Shown one piece after another: positions 9,310 through 18,914 of a DNA stretch of 64,000 bases. Each line of letters begins with the position of its first letter. The first letter of the stretch is position 1. The notes below the pieces were generated by a model. The model searched no databases, had not been told where the DNA came from, and worked only from the letters and a program-made list of their open reading frames with translations. Location of the stretch: the NCBI RefSeq assembly GCF_900090045.1, contig NC_041778.1, forward strand, positions 496,001 to 560,000. The letters are read 5' to 3'. Source of the DNA: Plasmodium malariae. Lineage: Eukaryota > Apicomplexa > Aconoidasida > Haemosporida > Plasmodiidae. Position numbers and translations under genes: made by a program.

Positions 9310-12140
9310 TTATAAATCGTCAGGGCTGGAACGAACATTCTCATTTCTTGTCAGTGATCTCCTAAGCGTGGTGATAAAATTTAAAAAAAAAAAGAAAGAA
9401 AACAAGTGAAACAAACAAAGCAAACAAAACTAGCATAAACATGAACATGAACATCAATATGAACATCAGCGGTAACGTAAAAGTAAAAAAAAAAAAAAAA
9501 AGAATAAAAATGAACATGCAGTAGAAAAAATGGAAAAACAAAACGATACATAAAAATTGCAGTTTGTTAACAATTTTGTAAAACATCTATTTGTAAGTTT
9601 TTTTATTATTTAAAATAGTACTAAGCAGTGCATTGTGCTTATTATGTTTGCATGGTTATATGCGCATATGCGTCAGCGTGGCTTATATAAGACCTCCTCT
9701 CTACAAATCTTTTAGCCGATCAACAGCATCATATAAACAGCTTAAATCATTATACTGATAAGGTATGAATAAATAAACGCTTAGATATCTAAGTAGACAA
9801 AGAACATTAAAATGGTAAAACCAAAGGTGTGTAATTCATAAAAAGCGTTAAATTGAACAATGGGGATAAAGACACTTCTTGTTGTAAGCTCATTCCTTTT
9901 ATAACAGTACTCAGTAAAGAAGATATTATTTTAAAAAAAATAGCTTAACTCTTAAATTGGAGAATAACTGCTTTAATTCGTCTCATATATATGTATCACC
10001 TTAAAAAAAGAATTATCTGTTCACAATATATATATAGAGAGAGAGCGTTTAAACAAAATAGAAGGAATGATAAAAGTGAAAAAAAAAAAAAAAAAAAAAA
10101 AGCCAAAATGATTTTTTACTAAACGCTCTTCTCACGTATTCCCTTGTGTTGTACGATACTATGTTATGTTTTTGTTCCTTTTTTTTTTTTTTTTTTTTTT
10201 ACCAAAACGAATGAAACACTGTTATATATTCGTACAAGCACCTTCGTCGTACCTACTGTTACAGTTGTTACTGTCCAAGTTTATATAAACCCTGCAATGT
10301 TCAAGCAAGTGGTCATACATATTAAATCATTGTAAACCATTATTCTAATCGTTGATATCACTACATATACACTGTGTCTTAGTACTTTTTCAGTTATCGC
10401 CATCCCAATTATTGCAGCACTGATGAGTAAAACATGTGGCAACAGTCCGTTGGTAGGGAACATAATTTCACGTAAACATGGCAAAAAAAAGAAGAGGCAA
10501 ATGATGGGCCATAAATAGGGATGGCAAAATAAATATACAAAATAAAAGATAAAAAAGAACAAAGTATATATATCACAACATGATATACTGCATAGAGAAG
10601 GGGGATTTGCAGAAAACGTATCATCCCATCACTGTGTAAAAATGTTAGTCCATCCAACGTTTTACTAGTTCACTTGATGTGTTTATACTGTCGTTGTTTT
10701 AACATGTACATTACCATATCTGATATAACGTACATGAAAAAAAAAAAAGATGGAAATTTTTTTTTTATAAGCGAAAAATTGATATATATAAAATGATATC
10801 ACAAAAAGTATCTCTCGAAGAAGGAAAAACAGAGAGGAAAAAAAAGAAAAACAAATTAAAAGATATTAAAACAAATTAAAAGATATTAAAACAAATTAAA
10901 AGATATTAAAACAAATTAAAAGATATTAAAACAAATTAAAAGAATTAAAACAAATTAAAAGATATTAAAACAAATTAAAAGATATTAAAACAAATTAAAA
11001 GATATTAAAACAAATTAAAAGATATTAAAACAAATTAAAAGATATTAAAACAAATTAAAAGATATTAAAACAAATTAAAAGATATTAAAACAAATTAAAA
11101 GATATTAAAACAAATTAAAAGATATTAAAACAAATTAAAAGATATTAAAACAAATTAAAAGATATTAAAACAAATTAAAAGATATTAAAACAAATTAAAA
11201 GATATTAAAAGATATTAAAAGATATTAAAAGGTATTAAAAGAAGTTAAAATAAATTGAAAGATATTAAATTTTTTTTTTTTTAAATTAATAAAACCAATA
11301 CTTATCATATTTCTCCCTAAATATTGAAAAATCGCATAACAATTTTAGTAAAGATATATACACTTGTAGTAAAACCATTACGTGGAGTGAAGTTGTAGCA
11401 TAGTGCCATTTTGAATCTAAGAAAAATGAGACTTTTACTATGTTTATAGGATAATATTTCATTTTTAACAAGTCTATAAGTACACCCCTTTTTCATTTAT
11501 GTTTATGTTAAAGCAAAAAAAGTAGGTGTATCCCCATACCTAATGATATTATTTATATCCTCAGGCACATATTTTTTAAGCTTTTTTTGTACATTCATCA
11601 TTACCTTTTAGGGGGGATTCACTTTATTATAAGAACACTACGTATTAACATTTCCCTGCACGTTCCGTACGGTTGTACGCCTTGATTGTGAACATGCATT
11701 AAAAGGGGTATATGAGCAATAGTTGTGCTACGTGCATGCCCATGTTCTCCTGCGCACATGCTGAGTGGTTCGTATGGTGAGTGCTTCAAGCAAAATCGGA
11801 CTGTTCGCATGTGTAGAAAAATTACAAAAATGGCTGTTTTGCAATATATCATAATTCGATTTACGCTTTTCCCATTAAAACGAATGCGGGTACATACGAG
11901 CATACGTGCGTATATATAAGCATACGTGCGTATATATAAGCATACGTGCGTATATATAAGCATACGTGCGTACAAATAAGCATACGTGAGTACCTATGTT
12001 ATGGATATTTATTATGCACAACCCTACGGTTAATGCGTAGTTCGTAATGTGAAGATAAACTCATATAATTCCATAAATACCGGTGAGCCTCCCCTCTTTG
12101 AAGAATTATATTAACGTGCGTAGTAGCTGTGTTAATATAA
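9310..12140 (-). CDS. Multi-exon gene, likely membrane protein; exon map incomplete
   Basis: Several short, G+C-richer, phase-compatible segments on the minus strand point to one heavily spliced gene. The last two exons are the clearest: 9705-9754 (acceptor CTTATCAG, reading YNDLSCLYDAVDRLKD) joins in phase to 9310-9361 (acceptor CGCTTAG, ending RSLTRNENVRSSPDDL and stop). Upstream coding-like segments are 9800-9930 (KGMSLQQEVSLSPLFNLTLF, or KRNELTTRSVFIPIVQFNAF in another frame), 10330-10480 (MFPTNGLLPHVLLISAAIIG), 10590-10635 (DGMIRFLQIPLLYAVYH), 11340-11410 after a TTTTTCTTAG acceptor, 11430-11470 (LLKMKYYPINI) and 12020-12125 (THVNIILQRGEAHRYLWNYM). Many are hydrophobic, suggesting a multi-pass transporter-like protein. 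I do not recognise the family. The start may lie further right, in coding-like pieces at 12360-12580. Confidence 0.5.
10846..11230. repeat. 20-bp minisatellite, about 19 copies, probably intronic
   Basis: The unit agatattaaaacaaattaaa repeats almost perfectly, with one shortened copy near 10940 and decay at the right end. Repeats are direct and contiguous without spacers. It lies between two candidate exons of the spliced minus-strand gene. Confidence 0.95.
11903..11990. repeat. 20-bp tandem repeat, about four and a half copies
   Basis: The unit gcatacgtgcgtatatataa repeats, with slight divergence in the last copies (gcatacgtgcgtacaaataa). It is probably intronic in the spliced minus-strand gene. 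Confidence 0.85.
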
Positions 12141-13104
12141 TTTTTTTGCAACATTTTACCAATTTTTATAAAACAAAATATTACCAAAATATTGACGTCC
12201 GTTTAACAAAATATTAACGTCCGTTTAACAAAATATTAACGTCCGTTTAACAAAATATTAACGTCCGTTTAACAAAATATTAACGTCCGTTTAACAAAAT
12301 ATTAACGTCCGTTTAACAAAATATTAACGTTCGTTTAACAAAATATCCAAATTTTCTACCAAAATGGCCCATGATACCACGTAGTAGGAATACAGAAGTA
12401 AATCGTCCTATGCGCAAGTACATACTGTAAATATCGTACATAATGCGCATATTTCTATCTCAATATGCGTACAAATTATCACGTATAATATTCAAGTAAG
12501 GCATTTAAGCGTAGTGCATATCATCTGCATCTAGCATGTTAAAAATTTTATCTGCACTTATTTTGTAAAAATGATTGGAAAAATTTACAAAAAAGCTTCA
12601 AAAAGTCAGCCAATTAAATGTTGTTAATTGTGTTAAATTTTTTTTTTTTTTTTTTTTTTTGTCGAGTACTATAAACAATTTAGTTATATATAATGAAGAA
12701 CAATTAATCTTTTTTTTTTTTTTTTTTTTTTTTCTAACCTGAGAAAAACGGTTTAGCTTTTTCTCCTCGGGCTAACTTTGTATATACTACATTTGTCAAA
12801 CCTCTTCCTTCCCTTAATTTTTTACATAAAATTAAAAAATATATAATTTTGTTAATACAAAGAGAGGGGAAAAAAAAAAAAGCGAAACCCTAATGAAGTT
12901 GCAAGATAGCCAGATTCTTTTCCACTTTGCCACTTCACTACCTTGCCAATTTATCACTTTACCATTTGAGAACTTCTCTACTTCTGTACTTCTCTTTTTC
13001 TTCAACCATTGTGTTATCCCTGCCAACTGATGGCACAACGTGTACATGTTTATATGGACCTATATCAACATATGTGTAGTTAAGACGAGCAGACAATCTT
13101 TTAA
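12141..13104. other. Region between the spliced gene and the SRR1-domain gene
   Basis: Holds the 22-bp minisatellite (12187-12345) and two T runs at 12639-12660 and 12711-12733. Two coding-like minus-strand pieces are also here: one at about 12508-12580 (KIFNMLDADDMHYA then stop) and one at about 12360-12450 (YLRIGRFTSVFLLRGIMGHFG). These may be 5' exons of the neighbouring minus-strand gene or a separate small gene; I could not join them. The last 300 bases are the probable promoter of the plus-strand gene. Confidence 0.4.
12187..12345. repeat. 22-bp minisatellite, seven copies
   Basis: The unit acaaaatattaacgtccgttta repeats seven times; the first and last copies each carry a substitution. 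It is flanked on both sides by coding-like segments, so it may sit in an intron. Confidence 0.9.
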
Positions 13105-14172
13105 ATGGATGGATGGATACTTGTGCAAAGCAAACATCGAGTGAGGGAGAAAAATTGTAGAAATAGAAAAGAAGGAAGAGCAACAGATGAACTTTTAAAT
13201 ACTACTCTAGGTGAGAGGGAAGAAGAGGAGTATAATGATGATAAGAAAAATTTAAAAACAAGAAAATGTACATATAGTATAAACAGAAATAACAGGGATA
13301 ACATTTACAAGGAAATAAAAAAAATTATGAGTCTTTTAGAAAAAACAGAATTTTTTGAAAATTTCCAGAAAAAGTTTAATAAAATATATAAACATGAGAT
13401 AAAAATAGTAGGAGCAATTTGTTTAGGTTTAGGGTCCTTAATAGACCTAAACTTGAATAGCAAAAGAGCATGTATGTACCAGCTATGTTTTATATTATTA
13501 GTGAAAAATATTTATACGATTGATAAAATTTTTATTTATGATCCGAAAATTACTAAAATGGAGCAAGGTGTATATAGCATTTTGAATATTCAAGTGCTTT
13601 CATGCAAAGGAATATATAAGAAGAGCAATTTCGAATCAGACACTCAAACTGCACATGTAGGAGAGGAAAAAACATTTCATTATACTACTATAAAATTAAA
13701 TAAGAACGAAAGGATGCTATTATTTATGCCCCATTGTGATATTTGTTTATATGGTGAAGTTTTATATAATATTTTTATTTATGAACAGTTAAGATATGCT
13801 AATGTTCATTTTTTTTTTAATCTGGACAATACAATTTTTTTGGGAAATAGTTTTGATTATTACAAAGAACGTATCTTTTTATATAAACCATTTGGATTGT
13901 CGTCTTACATAATTCAAATGCTGCAGGAGAATGAAGATATTTTAAATTTAAAAATTAATGAGACCCATTCCTTCCAACTGCAAAAGAATTTTAAATATTC
14001 CCATTTTATTTTTTATATTTTAAACTTTTCAAAACAGGTTAATTTCCCCGTATATTTTGAACAAATTTCAGCTTTTAATGACTTAGCTATTGTATTATTT
14101 TGCAAAATACCAAACAAACCCATCTTTTGGGCAAGTGTTTATAAATTCTTGCTTGATCAGGCAAAAATTTGA
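13105..14172 (+). CDS. SRR1-like domain protein
   Basis: Single-exon 355-residue frame from the ATG at 13105. The central part matches the SRR1-like domain in order. GAICLGLGSLID (from about residue 103) corresponds to the family's glycine motif. YQLCFILLVKN, then IFIYDPKI and ILNIQVLS follow. FMPHCDICLYGEVLYNIF (from about 206) is the diagnostic MPHC...LY motif, and IFLGNSFDYYK matches the GNSF...Y motif. SRR1 proteins in plants, yeast and animals are linked to clock, heme or transcription regulation, but the biochemistry is poorly known, so no specific role is inferred. The first 70 residues are charged low complexity; a stretch of about 30 residues around SDTQTAHVGEEK interrupts the domain, as is common in Plasmodium. 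The gene converges with SPATR. The domain call is confident from the motif series. Confidence 0.8.
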   Translation: MDGWILVQSKHRVREKNCRNRKEGRATDELLNTTLGEREEEEYNDDKKNLKTRKCTYSINRNNRDNIYKEIKKIMSLLEKTEFFENFQKKFNKIYKHEIKIVGAICLGLGSLIDLNLNSKRACMYQLCFILLVKNIYTIDKIFIYDPKITKMEQGVYSILNIQVLSCKGIYKKSNFESDTQTAHVGEEKTFHYTTIKLNKNERMLLFMPHCDICLYGEVLYNIFIYEQLRYANVHFFFNLDNTIFLGNSFDYYKERIFLYKPFGLSSYIIQMLQENEDILNLKINETHSFQLQKNFKYSHFIFYILNFSKQVNFPVYFEQISAFNDLAIVLFCKIPNKPIFWASVYKFLLDQAKI

Positions 14173-15130
14173 GCCACCTACAGTGAAGTTCGCCGACGTG
14201 TTGCGGGTGTGTGGGTATTACATATATATATATATATATATATATATACATGCATTTATATACATGTGTTTATATACATGCGTTTATATGCACTTTTATT
14301 ATGTCTTCACGGACATTTATATATATTTTTATTATGCATATAGGTATATGTATAAGTAATATTATTCAAATACGTACAATTGTACATTTACACGTACCTA
14401 CTGTTATATGTACACATGTAAATGTTCATGTGAACGCGTCTTTTTCCGTCTGTTGGTAAAGTCGACCCATACTTCAAGGCATATGTTTCTCGTGTAGCAG
14501 TTCGTACAAGCCTTTTACAAATCGCACAAGCATTTACATAAGGAAAAATAAAAACATGTTTAACCGCAAATTTGTTGCCCCTTAAATAGTAAGGAAGGAA
14601 TTTTAAAAAGCAAAATGTTGAAAGAGTTTTAATAGTGGTGCATGTTTGGAATTAAAGAAGCAAAATGGGTAAACAGGTAAATAGGCAAATGGACAAATAA
14701 GCAAATAAACAAGTAGACAAACGATTAAATACGTGCCAAAATATATAATGCAGCAGATTTTGTCAAATGATTTAAGGTAAATTATGCCTAAATATTTAAT
14801 TGACATTTTTTGAAGATATTAGAAAGAACCAACAAGTATAACAAAAATTTTTTTTTTTTTTTTTGTTTTTTTTTTTTTTTTTTTTTTTTGTTTGTGTGTG
14901 TATGAAAAGGCGCCTTGGGGGGGGTACTGTATTCTTACATTACTTTTTTTTTTCCGTGTATACCCTTATATTTCTCAATTTTGTTAATTTATTTTATCAT
15001 GCTTTTTTATTTTGTTATATTTTTTTATCATATTTTGTTTCATTATTTCTTTTTATTTCTTTTCCATTTTTTCGTCTCATTTCGTCTCATTTCGTCTCAT
15101 TTCGTCCCATTTCGCACTTGTGGCATCCGC
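14173..15130. other. Convergent intergenic region between the SRR1-like gene and SPATR
   Basis: Shared 3' flank of two convergent genes. It contains (TA)n at 14220-14248, TACATGTGTTTATA simple repeats to about 14420, T runs at 14850-14889 and a small ttcgtctcat tandem (about 15073-15115). No gene seen. Confidence 0.5.
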
Positions 15131-15795
15131 CTATTTCTGCATGCACGTCCGTGTTTCTTCAATTATGTTACGAGGAATTTTTTTTCCATTCCATAGACAA
15201 AAATTGTCATTGTTTTGGTTAGAACGTAAAACTTTCCTCGTTCGTCTTTGTTTTTTACCATCACATGCACTCCAGTTCGACCAGGGACCATACTGACAGT
15301 TCACATTGTCATTCTCAACTTTTCTACATAAATAAAAATTATTAACAGTACATTTACGAGGGACATATGTTAAATCTTTCTTCATTTCCTCAATAACATG
15401 TTCATTTGTAATATAACCAGACGCTCCGATTATTTCAAAATCCGCATTTTTGTTATCATGTTCATCTTTGCAAATAACAGCTAGTTCGTAATCTATGACT
15501 ACAGACATACTTTTAAAACCTATCTCTTTTGAATTATCACAAAGCCTTTTAATCCATGATGGAGTTACCTTACTCCTTTCGTTTTTGTCTTTTATTTTAC
15601 TTAGTTTTGTTTGCAAATCAAGAACGTCTTCTTCACTACACATGATATATCCTCGGGGGCACCAGCAACTGAGAATGAAGTGGAAAGCAGAAATTTTTTT
15701 TTTTTTTTTTCTAGCTTTTACAAGTAGGTGGTGATATGCCAAAAGGGGGGGGGCATATACACACACGTACATACATATATTTATATACATGTATT

Positions 15796-15840
<45 letters not shown>

Positions 15841-16627
15841 ACAACTCGTACTTCTCTAAATTGCTGTGAAAAGGTGAAATATTGTGTATATATATGTATA
15901 CATATATACACATTTAATATGTACACTACGAGTAATTAAAAGGGAAATTCTGAACAGTGCATGTAAATGTGCGTGCATTTTGCATGAACTGTGCAGGATG
16001 TTTTACACATTTCATACACATACACAATCGCACTTATCAGAATAAAACAAAAAGTTTTAAAATGGTGTGGAACAAATAATGCACTCACAGAATTAAGCGA
16101 AAAATAGTCAGTTTTATTAAAATAATAATATGTAGATATATATAAACGAATTATGTGTACACTAAGCGTACGTATTTTTAAGAAAAGGTAAAATGGTGGA
16201 ACAAATATGGTAAAAAAATAAAAGATGGCAAAATTGTGCAAAAACGAACAAAATTAAGCAATCCAACGAAGAGTTGTATAAAGCAAAGAAGAATAAAGCA
16301 AAACAATAAAAAAGCGTAGAATGAAACAAAATTATGCAATTTAACGTAGTGCAAAGCGAAGCAGAATAATGCAAAACAGAATAAAAGCGTTGCTCACTTT
16401 TGGGGGTCTCCCTCTATAGCTGAAAATATTACACATGTATCTCCATCAATCTCAGGTATAATATCCATTTCTCTCATGCGTGTTCTTTTCTTTTCATTTT
16501 CTTCATTTTTTTCATTAATATTTTGAAAAGAAATTATCTTTGTATTTTTCCAACTGAGTTCCAAGCTACTATTCCGTGTCAAATAAAAAAAAATGGAGAA
16601 GAACAAAAAGCGACTGTTTTTCATCAT
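15131..16627 (-). CDS. SPATR: SPATR, secreted protein with altered thrombospondin repeat
   Basis: Secreted apical protein of sporozoites and merozoites, reported to take part in host-cell invasion. Two exons, 16398-16627 and 15131-15668, join in phase (AA|T gives Asn) across GTGAGC and TTCTCAG signals to make 255 residues. The N-terminus has two consecutive Met codons and a hydrophobic signal peptide (core FLFFSIFFYL, residues 7-16). A Cys-containing central domain follows, beginning CWCPRGYIMCSEEDV just after the splice and including KVTPSWIKRLCD and VPRKCTVNNFYLC. The C-terminal altered TSR (about 202-255) starts CQYGPWSNWSAC and has the basic QRRTRKV strand but fewer cysteines than a standard TSR. 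There is no membrane anchor. Lengths and motif order agree with SPATR of other malaria species. The 729-bp intron carries (TA)n and simple repeats. Confidence 0.95.
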
Positions 16628-16815
16628 ATAAAAATATTCAAAAAAAAAAAAAATTTGTCATGCATTCTTCTTCCTTTAATCAAACTTTTACAAAGCACTT
16701 GAAAAAATTGCTATAGCTTGAATGTTAACATGAAAGCAGGCCAAAACATCGCTAATAAAATGTTAATGAAAGAACAAATTACGGTGAAAAGAGAAGCAAT
16801 TTAAAAAAATAAAAA

Positions 16816-16824
<9 letters not shown>

Positions 16825-16880
<56 letters not shown>
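16825..16880. repeat. (GA)n microsatellite
   Basis: About 28 GA dinucleotides in perfect series. It lies about 200 bases upstream of the SPATR start codon, hence in its promoter or 5' UTR. It is the only long GA tract in the window; all other dinucleotide tracts are TA. Confidence 0.95.
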
Positions 16881-16882
<2 letters not shown>

Positions 16883-17861
16883 ATTCTCAGAGTCAGTCAT
16901 AAAATCGCTTTGCTTTTATATAATGAGTACATACATAAGTACACATATATACACATACGTACATATATATATACACATATATACACATACGCACACATAT
17001 ATATACACTTATATGTATATATACGCGTGCATATGTCCGTATACATGCCTGTTATGTACAACTATGAGTTTTATTGAAACAGTAAAGGTTCTGGTGCGAA
17101 CTCCGCAACACCAGCACGAACATATTTAAATATACACATATGTATGTATATATATATATATGTATTATACTTTTACACATATGTACTTATATATACCTAT
17201 ACGCATTTACACATATACATATGTTCCCTTTTTAACATTACTAATTTTACTTTTTATTTGCCCATTTGCATTGAAGTATTAACATGAGGTGTCAATTTTT
17301 TCGTGTTTTAAGTTAAACTCTTTTTTTTGCATGCACAGTGTTAGAGATAGAGATGAACCTTTTTTTTTTTTTTTCTTTTTTTTTTTTGCTCCTTACAACG
17401 GTTACACAGCTTATATTATAGAACAAAAAGTAAAATAAGATATATAAAAAGCTAATTAAATAATGGGATATATAAAGTGAGGAGGGAAATGAAAAAGGCG
17501 AAATATAAGCTAAAATAAAAAACAGCAAAACAATAAAACAGTAAAACAAAGGGTCAGTTTTTTTTCGATTTAATTTCCATTTTTACACAAATTTTTTTCA
17601 AATAGAAAAAAAAAAAAAAAAGAAAAAAAGAAATTCTCGATTTAGAGAAATAACAAAAATAAGGCTACCCCCTTTATTTATATATTTATTTATTCCATTT
17701 TCTTTTGTTTTATTTTTTTTTTTTAAATTAGCAGTAAACCAAAAAGCTGTTAATCCTACTACAAAAAAGGAAAAAACAGTTGAAGGAAGATTCTTTCTCT
17801 TTTGAAGGGATAAAAAAGGGATAATCAGGTGAAGAGAGGAAATTTAATTTACAATATTAAT

Positions 17862-17900
<39 letters not shown>

Positions 17901-17964
17901 TTTAACACCTCTAGGTGTGTACCATTTTGTACATAATGAAGAATTTATAAAAAGTGGAAATTAT

Positions 17965-18115
17965 TTTTAAAAATATTAATGTAGTACTGTTTAAGAGAAG
18001 TTTCAAAAATATTAATGTAGCACTAGTTAAGGGATATTTTAAAAACATTAATGTATTGCTACTTCAAGAATGTTTCATAAATATTCATGTACAACCGTTT
18101 GACGAATTTTTCAAA
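17965..18115. repeat. Degenerate tandem repeat of about 45 bp, roughly three copies
   Basis: Units share ttaaaaatattaatgta followed by a variable ctacttaag-like half. Divergence between copies is much higher than in other arrays here, so it is probably older. It reads FKNINV per unit on the plus strand. Confidence 0.65.
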
Positions 18116-18419
18116 AAAAATTCTCGTTTGAAAAGGTTACACATATGTATTTGTACGTGCACGCCCAACTTTTGTGCAGTGTACACATTTTTTCTTTCGT
18201 CTCCTTTTATGGCAAAAATTAAATTGTCATACGAGCAGATGTGGGAAAAAAAAATATGAACAAGGTCATAAAAATTGGCTCAGCAAAAAAAAAAAATAAA
18301 ATAAATAAATATAGCAAACATACAAGTGAACAAGCACAAACGTGAACAAACAACAGCATAAATACTTGCTTGGCCTGCAAATTTTGCGCAGTACCAATAT
18401 GTTCTTAAAAAAATTAAAA

Positions 18420-18785
18420 ATAAAATTGCAAAAAATTTGCAAAAGATTTGCTATAAATTTGCAAAAAATTCGCTATAAATTTGCAAAAAATTTGCTATAA
18501 ATTTGCAATAAATTCGCTATAAATTTGCAATAAATTTGCTATAAATTTGCAAAAGATTTGCTATAAATTTGCAAAAAATTCGCTATAAATTTGCAAAAAA
18601 TTTGCTATAAATTTGCAATAAATTCGCTATAAATTTGCAATAAATTTGCTATAAATTTGCAAAAGATTTGCTATAAATTTGCAATAAATTCGCTATAAAT
18701 TTGCAATAAATTTGCTATAAATTTGCAAAAGATTTGCTATAAATTTGCAATAAATTCGCTATAAATTTTCTACAAATTTTCTACA
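18420..18785. repeat. 22-bp minisatellite, about 16 copies
   Basis: Units of the form aaattcgctataaatttgca, alternating cgc/tgc and caaaaa/caataa variants in a higher-order pattern. It ends about 130 bases downstream of the stop codon of the Nup155-like gene and may be transcribed in its 3' UTR. Confidence 0.9.
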
Positions 18786-18914
18786 AATTCAAAACAAAAC
18801 CGCCGTTTTTTCAGACGGTCAAGTAACGCAATGCGAAGGTATACGAACTTCTCCGTGCTGTGCATTTCTCTGTGTCCATATCTGACACTTAACACATGTT
18901 CCCCTGTACCTTAT

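Larger units (their letters stand above)
16628..18914. other. Intergenic region: SPATR promoter and 3' flank of the Nup155-like gene
   Basis: 2.3 kb without a recognisable gene. In order it holds a (GA)n tract (16825-16880), TACATATATACACA simple sequence (16925-17010 and 17125-17220), T/A runs at 17359-17388 and 17867-17898, a degenerate 45-48 bp tandem (17965-18115) and a 22-bp minisatellite (18420-18785). A plus-strand frame at 17954-18259 opens with GTG and is built from the degenerate repeat. Confidence 0.5.

Noticed and set aside
10846..11230. Regular direct repeats suggestive of a CRISPR-like array
   Set aside because: Units are contiguous with no unique spacers, and the host is a eukaryote; it is a minisatellite.
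15131..15913. 260-codon minus-strand frame as a complete gene
   Set aside because: Its left part is intron simple sequence; the true SPATR starts in an upstream exon with the signal peptide at 16627.
17954..18259. 101-codon plus-strand frame with internal FKNINV repeats
   Set aside because: Begins with GTG, is built on a degenerate DNA repeat and has no splice partners; treated as repeat.
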